Source of the DNA: Umbilicaria muhlenbergii
Lineage: Eukaryota; Ascomycota; Lecanoromycetes; Umbilicariales; Umbilicariaceae
Assembly: GCA_000611775.1 (NCBI GenBank)
Contig: KK106983.1
Coordinates: 1,980,808 to 2,044,807 of the forward strand
DNA: 64,000 nucleotides
Direction: 5' to 3'
The notes beneath the pieces were generated by a model, which worked only from the letters and a program-made list of their open reading frames with translations, was not told the DNA's origin and did not search any database. Made by a program: the position numbers and the translations under genes. How positions within the stretch are numbered: the stretch's first letter is position 1; each line of letters opens with the position of its first letter. This document shows, in pieces, positions 23,552-34,651 of this stretch.

Positions 23552-25571
23552 CAAGTCACAAGTTTTGTCAGGAGGAGGTATCAGCTGAGTTAATTATCAC
23601 TTGTAATGCACACATCATTCTCAGCTCAAGACACATGAGTTTAATCAATTGAACTGAACCTGAACCCTCAACAATATGATGCAAATAACACGTACTCAGC
23701 TAACATGGTAGTGCCGGCAATGACATTCAATACAGTCTCAACTACCAGAAAGAGGGGTAGGAGTGTGAGAACATGATCAGTAGAAGAGTCAGAACTGAAA
23801 CAAATTTTAAGAATACCTCCTTCTACAATAGCATCAGACCCTTTTAAAGAGAAGCAAATGAAGAAACCCTGCAAGGTAACTGACTCACTTGAGATGAGGA
23901 TGATGAAAGAGCAGATGATCTTTGACTCAGTGAAAGCACTTCAGAAAGCATCAGTAGAGAGACTTACTTGAGAGGACCTTACAACATTGACATCAAGAGC
24001 ATTCACCTCAATCATGAAGTCACTAATCTGTGGTAGAGAGTCAAAGAAGTCTCAGCAAGAAGAAGCAAATGTGATGAAAATCCTGACATCTACAGTCTCT
24101 GCCGCAGTGAGCGTGAACAAACTATGTTCAGTGGTGTTTACACAGGGTATCATAACTGAACCTAGCAATAAACAATTCCTGGTCAAGAAAGTACTGTTAA
24201 ACAGTGAATCAGGACTAAACCTGATCTCAGGACTGACAGTTCAGGAGCTTAAACTGACTTCATATCAAGTGACAGAAGTCACTATGTCAGTTGCAGATGA
24301 AGCAGAGCAGAATCTCCCTTTGAAAGTCACCTTCAATTTCATCATTGAAGGATACATTACATCAGTGAGTGCAGCAGTAGTTCCTGCTAATTGTGCTTAC
24401 ATGATTATTCTGAGGACACCTTGGCTGGTTAAAACAGGAGTGAAGGTGAATTTCTGAATAAACACCTTCATCATCAAGGACAAGAACAATCAGAAGATTA
24501 TGTTACACAATGAAGTATCAGAGGAATTCATATCAAAGAAGAAGCTAAAAGCCATCATGTCAGATCATTATTCACAAGAGGAAAGTTCAAGCAGGTCAGA
24601 AGATGACACTGATGAGTATTATGCACAGGAAGAGGATTGAATCTATCAAGAGGAGAAGAAGTCCTCAGAAGAGGAATCTGAGAAAGAAGAAGAAGAAGAG
24701 ATATCAACTTGTTATGTGAACACTGAAGAATCATGAGCAATCAGGAAAGTTGATCAATCAAAGAGTCAACATCAACTAAAGGTCAGATTCATGAACTCAT
24801 TAAAAGATCAACACTCATAGAAGATCTGACTTCTATGAGTGTAACAAAAGATTCAGAAGGGGCGTCTAAGGGTCAGACAACAGTGTGACAGAATGTTAAT
24901 CAGGGAAGGATAAAAAAACAAGATAAGAAGAAGAAATGAGAATTGTGAGCTGTAACAGGAAAATCATTATATGATCAAGAAGGCTCTATCAAAGGAGTAT
25001 GTTCATTGAATAAAGTGAGCTGAAGGCGGCACACTCAGGTGATGAAAGGTTTGAAGGAAGAAAACTATGAACTGTCAGTCATAACAGTGATGACTGCAAT
25101 AGACCCTTAGAAGGTGAAGTGAACAAGGCTCAAGAAGAAAAAACATCCTTCAGATGAACAATTCAAGGGAGAGGCTTTAAAAGAGGAATAAGCATTTAAG
25201 AAAGACAAGTTGAGGTTTTCAACAAAGGACTGATCATCAAGACATAAGCATGAATTGTTTACAGTCAGCATCACAGAGATTGAAAAGTGATGAGCAATCA
25301 TTAAGGACTTCAAGGTCACTCTTGAGGAGGTGATGAATACAACAAGGAAAGTTGAACAAGTCAAACATTTATTGTTCACATGAAAGGAGGTATTTTGCAC
25401 TGATATTAAAAAGATGCCTGTGATGAGCTTAATCACTCACTGAATTCCTACCTATATGAACATGAGGTCAAGATACGCCAACATTCAGCTGTTCACTCAT
25501 GAAGAACTCAACTGGCAGCGTGATAATGTTCCTCAACTCATAGAAGCTGAGATCATCACTCAGTGTGAATC
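23552..25571 (+). pseudogene. Element A protease region and upstream part of pol
   Basis: Element A continues after B. A fairly open stretch (about 23.99-24.46 kb) includes a retropepsin-like region where LLNSESGLNLIS occupies the place of the D[ST]G motif. A Glu/Ser-rich linker follows. The GAATC target duplicate of solo LTR D ends this piece. Broken at many points. Confidence 0.65.
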
Positions 25572-25595
25572 TGTAAGGGGATGGGTGTACGACGG

Positions 25596-25780
25596 TGTCG
25601 AGGGGTTAGTCAGCGCCTTGGCACATTAGTGCCAAAACAGGAGTTTTCTTGAAGTTTTCTCAAGCTTTGCTTTGAGCTTTCCTAATCACCAGTTAGCAAG
25701 TTGAATGAAGCACTTCTTTGCTAGTGGTCTCTATTCAAGTAATTGACTGAATTGAACTCATCCGTAATCGCCCTTCTTCA
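25596..25780 (+). repeat. Left LTR of element C
   Basis: 185 bp, about 94% identical to 34202-34386 with only transitions. Preceded by ACGG. Confidence 0.92.
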
Positions 25781-25873
25781 TTGAAGCCGAAGGCGGGGCT
25801 GTCAACGCCAACATCAAATAAGCTAATACATTCAATTTTCCCTGAAGGACTGAGAAGGTCTTGAAGAACTGAG

Positions 25874-25984
25874 ACAGTGTGAAGACCTTAAAGGAACAAG
25901 GCACCCATCAACAGTGTGAAGACCTTAAAGGAACAAGGCACCCATTGACAGTGTGAAGACCTTAAAGGAACAAGGCACCATCCA
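25874..25984 (+). repeat. Three 37-bp tandem repeats in the element C leader
   Basis: Copies start at 25874, 25911 and 25948 with ACAGTGTGAAGACCTTAAAG; only the last few bases of each differ. They lie between the LTR and gag. Confidence 0.9.
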
Positions 25985-26229
25985 TCAAAGAACTGAGTTT
26001 AGGAGAGACCTGACGGACTGTGACAGTCCTCATTGAGTCAATATATTCAATACCTGAAGCATCATTAGCCCCTTTTCTTTTCTTCAAGACACATCAGTGA
26101 GTTATGTCACTGAATATTCTCCTCACCTCCCAGATACTGAAATAGAGAGAACCCTATTCTAATTCATGATCAAGGGATGATTATCACCTATAGAACAATC
26201 TGAGCAGACCTTTCATTAATATCAACTCT

Positions 26230-27300
26230 CATCAAACTTACCTTTACACCTGAAGAGCTTCAATTCACAGACCTCTCCGTCAGATTCAATGCATACAGCA
26301 AGGATGAGCCATTCCACAATCAAGTCATTTCACAGCCTTCAGAATGACAAGGAAGACTCAGAGGAATACCTGAAGAATGTGAAATTCTTCTACAACAACA
26401 ATTACACTGACTCAAAAGTTTCAAATGAATCAAACCACAAAGAGATCACCTCATGAGTACTCTTTCATCAGCACCTTGAGGGTGATGCAGTCAAATGATA
26501 CTCTGACCTACTTAAGATCACAAAGAGAGACTGAACTGTATTGAAGTAAACATTTCAAGAAGACTACAAACTGAAGGATGACAAGAAGGTGAAGACTTTC
26601 ATGCTCTGACAGCAAGTCTCCTCATTGAGTCAATCAGATGATGAGATCATAGCAGCATATCTTAAACAGGTGAAGGACCTTTTCAGGAGACTGCCTGCTT
26701 GTCTTCCTATCATAGGTTTCAATGTAGTGCGGGGAATGTGAGATCTGAATGAATGAAGCTGAATAACCTTTGAGTGCGCCAAAGATCAAGACTATACCTT
26801 CATGAAAGTTAAGAAGAACATCATAGCAGCCTATCAAGTTATTAATCAGAATAGCTCATTTGATGCAGAGTACACTGAATCAACAGGACTCTCAGGAGCC
26901 TCAATCAAATTATTTAAAGTCATCAGAGAGGACTGAAATCAGCAAATACTTCCTTTCATTCTACAAGAAATGTGAGCTCTAGCCACACAGAATGAGATCA
27001 TCATGAACACCCTGATCAGATCATTCAATCAAGGTAATGCTTTGCCATTCAGAGGACAAGAGGACTATAGAGGTGAGCATGAAGAAAACTGAGGAGGAGT
27101 CAAGAGGGTTAACTCAAATGTGAAATGTTTCACATGTGAGGAGAAAGGTCACTACTCATCATCCTGCCCTTACTTAAATCAACAACTCAGAGCCTCAAGT
27201 CAAGACGTTCTCTTCACAGCTCCTTCAGCAATCATGACAAGAGCAGCTCTCTCAGATGACTATAACCCTCAATATCAGCAAGATCAATGAAGTGATTCAT
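26230..27300 (+). pseudogene. Element C gag remains
   Basis: Decayed gag. A capsid-like helical region precedes a CCHC zinc knuckle whose start, CFTCEEKGHYSSSC, is visible near 27.13-27.17 kb. Broken at many points. Confidence 0.75.
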
Positions 27301-27599
27301 CATCTGATGATTACTCATACTATGATCAAGAGAATCAAGGATCTGAGTATAACTCAATTGCAGCATTCCTGCTGATGTCATCAATGCTGATGTCAGCACT
27401 GAACTCAGCTCTGGCAGCAGTTACTCATGAAGGTAGAATTCAAAAAAAGGATGTGACACAGCAGATCACACAAGAAAAAGCTATGAATCAACAGAATGCC
27501 TGAATCAACAATGAATATCAACAGTCTCAACAGCTCATCAGCGCTCACGCTCAACCCCTGATAATTCTCAATCAACATTTAAGCAGGCGCTTGAATAAT

Positions 27600-30500
27600 G
27601 AGAATCTGCTGCTGTTGAGTGATTCAGCACAGTCACAAAACATGACAGTTGAAGAGGAGTATGAATACCCTTCTGAGTCTCCTGTCATGAGAGCGCCTCA
27701 GGTGAAGGTTGAAAATAATCATGTAAAGGGATTGATTCACTCAAGGCAAATCAAGGTGCCGGATCCTATCTGAGCCATAAAAGGCGGTTGATGATTCAAC
27801 ATTCATCAAGTTATGAGTCTGGAAGTAACCCTCTCATTGAGTCAATTGCTTAATGAATCACAGCAACTCTGAAGGAAATTCACCTTTAACCTTCAGTCAT
27901 CTACACCAAGATATCAGGTGAAGAGGGCAACCAAGGAATCAATCATATCTGAAGCAGCAGTGAGTCATGACAATGACTCATCACCCTCAACAGTCATTAG
28001 CATGACCTTGTCAGATGATGAAGAAGCATCCTCTATGTTTTGTATCACCTGACTTAAATCAATAAAAGCCTCAAGAACCTTGATTGATACTGATTTCATT
28101 ATGAACATTGTAAGTGAACGCATGTTGAATCAACTACTCAAGCAGTTGATTCATTCAGACGGGCACCTCAATATCAACTTGATCAATGACAACAAGTGCA
28201 CTCTCCACAACTATACTTGACTAGACGTCAACGTGAGAGGGGTGAAGATGATGATTCAGGCTTACATTCTCTCAGTTACCGCGTATGACCTATTATTAAG
28301 CCTTAAATGGCAAAGACAAGTGAGGATGAACATCAACTTCAGTGAGGAAGAAGTGTCTATTCAGGGTATTAATGAAAAGGTGATAATGATTGATTGCTGA
28401 GTAGCCTCAATCAAGGTCCTTAAGCAAGTCCTCATTGTTGAGATAAGGGAGGAAGATGACAATGACAATGAGAATGACCTCATTGAATCAATCCTTAACA
28501 AACTGGAAAAAGACCAGCGCTGAGCAGGGATTCAGGCCCTCATCAGTGCAAACTTGACCCTGATATGAAAGAGGCAAGCAAAGCAAATCAGCATCAGGCC
28601 TCTGAATTAATAATCACAGGGTTAATTCAAGGAGAAGAAATCAAGGAAGGAGATGAATCACCTGAGCAAGAAGATAAGATCTACAATGATGAGGATTCCT
28701 CAAGAATGATAACTCTGACACTGAAGGATGAGACCTTAAGGGAACATGAGAGAAATGAGTCAGCAAAGCAAGAATCTCAAGATGAGTATCACACCTCATT
28801 CTCATTGCGGACCATTGAATGATTTCTCACAACAAGGCGGCTGCAGCCAAGACAGCTAAGTGAGGAAAGTGAGGAAATGATCATGAATTGATTCAATGAA
28901 TCAGGCATCTCCATAGGATCAAAAGTGAAAACAATGAAGCAGAGGTTTAAAGCTAGGTGACTGCTGTATACCTGAAAGGACTGCTTTGCCGCCACTGTGC
29001 AGGAAATTCAACCAACTGATTTAATAAAGCATTCAATCAACTTGACCCCTGATGTGAAGTCATGCAGAGGGAAACTACCTTGATATACCTCACAAGAGAG
29101 GGAATTCACAAATCAAATCTTCTCAGAATTAAAGGAGGCAGGCATTATTGCTTGAATGAGTAGTGATTGAGCAGCAAGAACCAAATTCCCCTCAAAGAAG
29201 AAGAAATCTGATCAGCTTAAAGTAGTACATAACTTCATCCCAGTCAACAAATGCACCATCAAGTCAGAATATCTGATGCATCAGTTGAAAGAAGTGCTGA
29301 AAACTCTGATCAAGTCAAAATCTTCCTGCTATTTCAGCATCAACATTTCAAACAGCTATTGAGCCGTTCCAATTAAACCTGGAGATGAGTATAAGGCCGG
29401 CATCATCACCTCACATGATCAATACACATACTGATGAATGAGCCAAGGCCTCAAAGGTGCTCCGCACACCTACTCTCAGTTTATGAACTTGGTTTTTGAG
29501 CCAATACCTTGAAATGAATGCACCAAGGAGGCCAGAATGCCAACTATTATCAGGGATCATGAGAATGTAGCAATGACCTCATTTATGAATGATCATGCAG
29601 CATCAGCCACTGACTTCAAAACCCTCTATCAATTTCTGAAATCCAGCTACTTCCTGAGGGTAGCATTCAGACTGATATACCTCAATCCTCTCAAGACTGT
29701 CATATTTACTGATAGCCTGAATCTGTTGAGCTTCATCAGTGAGCCTGGAAATATCAGACCCTCTATAAAGCATCATGAGAAAATTTTGAATTGATCAATA
29801 TCACAGAATCAGGCGCAACTGAATGAGTTCTTTTACTTAACCCTCTTCCTTCAGAATTTCATACTGAGATGAGTGAAGCATGTACTCATAATGAAGCAAG
29901 CATACCTGAAGCAGGTAGCTGCAGACTCAGTCAAAGAGAAAGTGAAACCTGATATTAAGAACTGTGATGAAGATCTTACAAAACCTGCTCAATTGAAAAG
30001 ATTGCACCATACCACCATACGGAAAAAATGAGTGAAATGAATAAGCTCAAATGATTTCATATGAGGGGAGGAACAGCAGAAATCCTTTGATCACATCAAG
30101 CAGAGCATATTGTTCAATGCCATGACTGAAGCAGACCTCAAGGTCCAGTATCACCTCACAACTGACACAAGCAAAAACTGTATCAGAGGGGTATTGTTTC
30201 AATTGCAGGACACCCTGATGAATGAGGACTTAACATTAAAGAATTGAGCAAAGATCAAGATCATAATGTTTCTGTCATATCAACTGAATGACGCTGAAAC
30301 TCACTATTCAAACATGAAAAGGGAATGTTTAACAGTAGTGAGGTGCCTAGTGAAAGTCTGATGATTAATTATGAGTAACAAATCTCCCGTAATGGTCTAT
30401 ACTGATCACCAAGCGTTGAAGTCTATACTCACTCAAGGAATGGACGGTCATGGATGCATAACAGCATGACAAGATCAATTGAATGAGTATGACTACATCA

Positions 30501-31600
30501 TTCACCACCAGCAGGTCAGTGATTCAATGATAAGCATCACAGATGAATTGAGCTGATTATCAGTTGAATTAATGAATGAATTCACCCTGAAAGACTCTTC
30601 ATGCATGATCATGCTCATACTCCCTGATGATTGAACCACACACACCAATGCCAGACCGTTGGTTGATGGATATGTGAAAAAGGAATGACAAAAGTTTGAT
30701 GAGTCAAAATTAATGAAGTGAATAGTTCAATACCTGAGGTTCAGAAGGGAAGGTCTCAGAGAAATTCCTTAAACTGAACTGCATGCACTTATGAGGAAGA
30801 TTTCAAGATACAACCTCACAAACAGATCAGGTCAACTGCTTTATACAGAAGCAAATGAGGTTAAGTCATCATGCCTGATTGAAGAGGAAATCCTCAAAAT
30901 TCTATTATACATGCATGACACCTGTGAGCACTACAGTGATTTGATCACCTTGAACAGGTTAATTAATGAAGCATACTGACTGACCTGAGCTCATGATGTC
31001 AAGGCATGATGCTGCTCCTGTTCAACTTGCCAGCTCAAGGGGCATAAAATTGAGAAAGAGGAATTGAGGCATCTGCAGCAGTTTGAACTCATGTCAATGA
31101 TAGATATTAACTTCCTTGAATTAATCAAGCTGGCCTGCAGTGCTACTGAGCATAAATACATCCTTCTGGTGATCAATTATTATACTCAGTTTGTTTGATT
31201 GATGTCATACAAGTTCTGCACACAAGCAGAAGTCACTGACCTTCTCTGTAATCACATTGTTCTCATATTTGAATGAGCAAAGGTGATTTATAGTGACAAT
31301 GAATCTCACTTTACTGAGAAAGATATCAAGGTGATATTCAAAGCTCATGAAGTAACTCATATGACAGCATCAGTAACTCATTCATCATCAGTCAGACTGA
31401 TTGAATGAAATGTTCAATTGATGTTATCTCAACTATGAGTGAATTGCATAAGTGCAGCAACATCAAACACCTGATCTCAGTACATACCTGAAATCACACT
31501 GAGCATCAACACCTGATTGATTCAAGTTCACAGGTACAGTTCAGCTGAACTTCTTTTAAGATATAAGCTGAGATTGACTCATTTCAACACACATCCACTT
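27600..31600 (+). pseudogene. Element C pol remains (protease, RT, RNase H, integrase)
   Basis: Protease-like region about 28.0-28.35 kb. Reverse transcriptase is about 29.03-29.6 kb (GIITSHDQYTY, QGLKGAPHTYSQF). RNase H is about 30.0-30.55 kb (MVYTDHQALKSIL). Integrase is about 30.85-31.45 kb with a CSTCQ zinc-finger half and core. Ty3/gypsy order. Broken throughout. Confidence 0.82.
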
Positions 31601-31989
31601 AAGCTACCAACATGAACTGATGAAATGAAAGCAGAAGTGAACAAAGCCCATGGCCTCTATGTGACTATTAGGGATGAAAACTGAGGATGTGCTACTGACT
31701 CACTAATGACGCATCAAGGAAAGAATGAAGCAATGTGAACTACAACTCAGGAATTACTCAAAGCTGAGGATCTGATGTTAATGAGGGATACTCAGTTAGA
31801 TAATCAGTGAGGAAGGAAATTGAAAGCAAGATGAAGAGGACTGAGAATACTGATTCAAACAATGAAAGAGAATCTCAGTGGCTGGACAAAGATACTTTAC
31901 AGCGATGAGAAGCTCAAGAGATATCATATGCAGGACATGAAGAAGTACATAGTCTGACTTCAAGCCAGAAAGAAAGAAGAGATTTAAAC

Positions 31990-32889
31990 ATATAAGCCAT
32001 TGAATGATGATAACCAAGATGATTCAAAGCTCATGGATGAAACAGCAATGGCAGCCTTGCCACATTCATTCTATGGCACCACCCCTACTGTCCAAACGGA
32101 ACAAACTGGAATGAAGTATGCAGGAGTACTGAGCCAAAGGGCAGTGATACTGTCAACAACAACATACTGAGTGGGCTCAGTATTTCATGGTAATGGGGGG
32201 GTGGTGCTACCATGAATGCCCTCAATACAATGATTGCTCATGCTCATGATTGCTGCTCATGATTGCTTACACTTACCTATCACTAGACTGAGCTCCTGAC
32301 TGAGCTCCTGGCATTCACGCTAATATGAGCTCATTGCACCAATAGAACTATCACATCATTACCCTCTACATTCAGGAATCACGGCAGAGGAGTTTAACCC
32401 TACCTAGTCAGATCTGATATGACGTCTGAAGATGAAGTTCTCTCATACAATGTTCAAAGATGAAGTTCTCTCAGCCTTACCTTGCTTAGGGTGATTCAAA
32501 TGATGAGGTGGTGATAATTCAAATCTGACTTCTACAATCACCATTCCGCCACCATTTCTCCACCATAATCAGCCATCATGACCTACAAATAGGCTCACAA
32601 CACCCTTTAATCATCAAAGCTTTAAGTCATCAAGCCCTAGGCCACTTCTGACAATGATTTCACCTCAAACTCACTCAAAGATCAGTCTCTGAGCTCATGA
32701 AAATCCCACTTCAAACCCTTCTTCAAAACCTGCCTTCAAACCTCACCTCACCTTGCTTCACATCATCAAAGGAACGCCTAACATAGGCGCCCTGATTCAA
32801 TCAGATAAAAGAAGCTGTTGCTCAAATTCAGGAATAATCATCATCAACCTATGAGCCATACGCTTTCATCAGATTAGCTCAACTGATTC
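31990..32889 (+). other. Non-coding stretch between pol and third ORF of element C
   Basis: About 0.9 kb with no long open frame, a tandem TGCTCATGATT-like run near 32235-32265, and two ATGAAGTTCTCTCA copies near 32432 and 32461. It could hold a separate promoter or a splice acceptor for the downstream ORF; nothing in the sequence decides this. Confidence 0.4.
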
Positions 32890-34134
32890 ATGATGTTGAG
32901 CTTCACCTTGATGAACCGCGCCTCAGGTGCTTCTGTGAGCAATGCTTCAGCAGACAAACTTTCAGTCAACAGGACAAAGTTCATCAACTGCTTCACTGCT
33001 ATGAACGCCACTGATAAGACTGACTTGGCAGGATTGGTTCAATGTCATAAAGACGCCCTCATGAACCCTGCTCTGATCAGAAATCTCACTGAGCAGGAGA
33101 AGATGATCTGCATCAAGCACATCAGGTACTTGACATCCTGCTTCAATATCCTGACATGTGAGGATGAATGTCATGAGTACTTCACTCACTTCCCTGGCCA
33201 GATTAGGGAGATTCTTGAGTATGTGATGAATGACTCATTGTCCCCTGACCTGAACGCTTATCATACCAAGAAAGGGACCGGGCCTGATGTCTCAGATGAG
33301 GCAAAAGCGGCAAAGGAAGCAGAGATCAAGGCTGCAAAAGATGCTGATAAGCTTGTGAGGAACATCACTAAGGCAGTGCTTAAATTGATCAACTCTCATC
33401 ATGCTGCTTCATTCAACTCAGAGGAACTCAAGACCTCAGCATTGATGAACCTGAAGGTTATATTTTTCAAGGGTAACTTGAAAAAGGGAGTGATCTTGAG
33501 GATCATGAGATTGAACTCAGAACTTAAGCGTGTTGTTCTCAGGTCCTTTAACAAGAATGAGTCAATCATGCGTCACCTCATCAATTATGACATTAGCGGT
33601 GTGAAGATTCACAAGACAACTGATCTGAATTATCCTCAGACCCGCGGATCTACAATCAGGCGTGAGGATATAGAGTACTGCATGAATTAAGTCAATGCGC
33701 TCAGGGATGAACAAGGGGAGGAAGCACTCATCTTCAAGAAAATGAGTGAAAAAGGCTGAACATCAGGGTGAGGGTATCATGACTTCCATCATATGATTTC
33801 CTCAAAGCAGTGGAGAGAGCAGTTGAATGAGTTCAAGAAGCGCCTACACCATGAGACTGAAGGAGGGGCTTATGAACCAGCTCAGATCTTCAAACGCCAG
33901 AAGATTACGGGGGCCGCTGCCATCAACTACGTTGTTGCAACCTATACTCAGATTGCCCCGCTGGTGACCAAGCTAACCATGGCCAGACGTGCGGCAGAGG
34001 CAGCACGGAGCTTGTTGAAAGCTGAGCAGCTGAAGGCGGCTAATGAGTACATGGTTGTTCTGAACCAAGTACTGAATCAGACAGTTGTGGTTGTGGTGAA
34101 AGCTAGCGAAGATAGTGCCACATGGAAAGGGTAG
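32890..34134 (+). pseudogene. Element C third ORF remains, downstream of integrase
   Basis: A better preserved coding region in the position where some LTR elements carry env or an accessory gene. The first open piece is 266 codons long, hydrophilic, with a KAAKEAEIKAAKDADK helical stretch. The second (33793-34134) is Ala-rich and helical. No signal peptide, transmembrane segment or known domain seen, so nothing here suggests an envelope. Broken, with only about one or two breaks. Confidence 0.6.
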
Positions 34135-34187
34135 TTTGATTGGTCCATTTGGCAAATGCGAGCACCGCTGAGGGCGGCGGTCTTTTC

Positions 34188-34199
34188 AGGGAGGGAGAG
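34188..34199 (+). other. Polypurine tract of element C
   Basis: AGGGAGGGAGAG, just before the right LTR. Confidence 0.6.
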
Positions 34200-34201
34200 C
34201 C

Positions 34202-34386
34202 TGTCGAGGGGTTAGTCAGCGCCTTGGCACATTAGTGTCAAAACAGGAGTTTTCTCAAAGTTTTCTTGAGCTTTGCTTCAAGCTTTCCTAACCACCAGTT
34301 AGCAAGTCGAATGAAGCACTTCTTTGCTAGTGGTCCCTATTCAAGTAATTGACTGAATTGAACCCATCCGTAATCGCCCTTCTTCA
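34202..34386 (+). repeat. Right LTR of element C
   Basis: Same length as the left copy; followed by the target duplicate ACGG at 34387-34390. Confidence 0.92.
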
Positions 34387-34651
34387 ACGGTCGTCGTATA
34401 GGTGTTGAACGGGGTGTCGTAGGCAATATAGTCACGATAGGCCAATGCAATGGTTATATGTCTTCTATTCAGTGGCAAAACTGATCACTGAGGAAGCAGG
34501 TTTCTGAACCTCCTTGTGAAGAGTTTTACTTGATGCCAAGGCGCTAGGCGCTGAGTCATCATATCTATATAATGTCGTACTATAGTGTTGTACTATAGTG
34601 TCGTACTAGTGTCGTACTGTCGTACTATTATATGGTGGCCCTGACAGAATC

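Larger units (their letters stand above)
25596..34386 (+). mobile_element. Element C: Ty3/gypsy-type retrotransposon fossil inside solo LTR D
   Basis: 8.8 kb with 185-bp LTRs (25596-25780, 34202-34386) that begin TGTCGAGG and end CCTTCTTCA. ACGG at 25592-25595 and 34387-34390 fits a 4-bp target duplication. The order is a leader with tandem repeats, gag with a zinc knuckle, protease, RT, RNase H, integrase, a non-coding stretch, then a third ORF. It is broken, with dozens of breaks in gag-pol. The LTRs differ at about eleven positions, all transitions. It is the last insertion in the A-D-C line; its order relative to B cannot be told. Confidence 0.9.
25572..34646 (+). mobile_element. Solo LTR D, split by element C
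   Basis: TGTAAGGGG... at 25572-25595 and ...GGCCCTGACA at about 34391-34646 are the two ends of one roughly 280-bp LTR. They are flanked by a perfect 5-bp target duplication, GAATC (25567-25571 and 34647-34651), in element A pol. The right part carries a tandem GTCGTACTA-like run (about 34575-34630). There is no internal region of its own, so it is a solo LTR left by recombination. Element C then inserted 24 bp from its left end. Family of the parent element unknown. Confidence 0.82.

Noticed and set aside
25874-25984. Short tandem repeats resembling a CRISPR array
   Set aside because: The 37-bp units abut directly with no unique spacers, and the host is a fungus; they belong to the element C leader.
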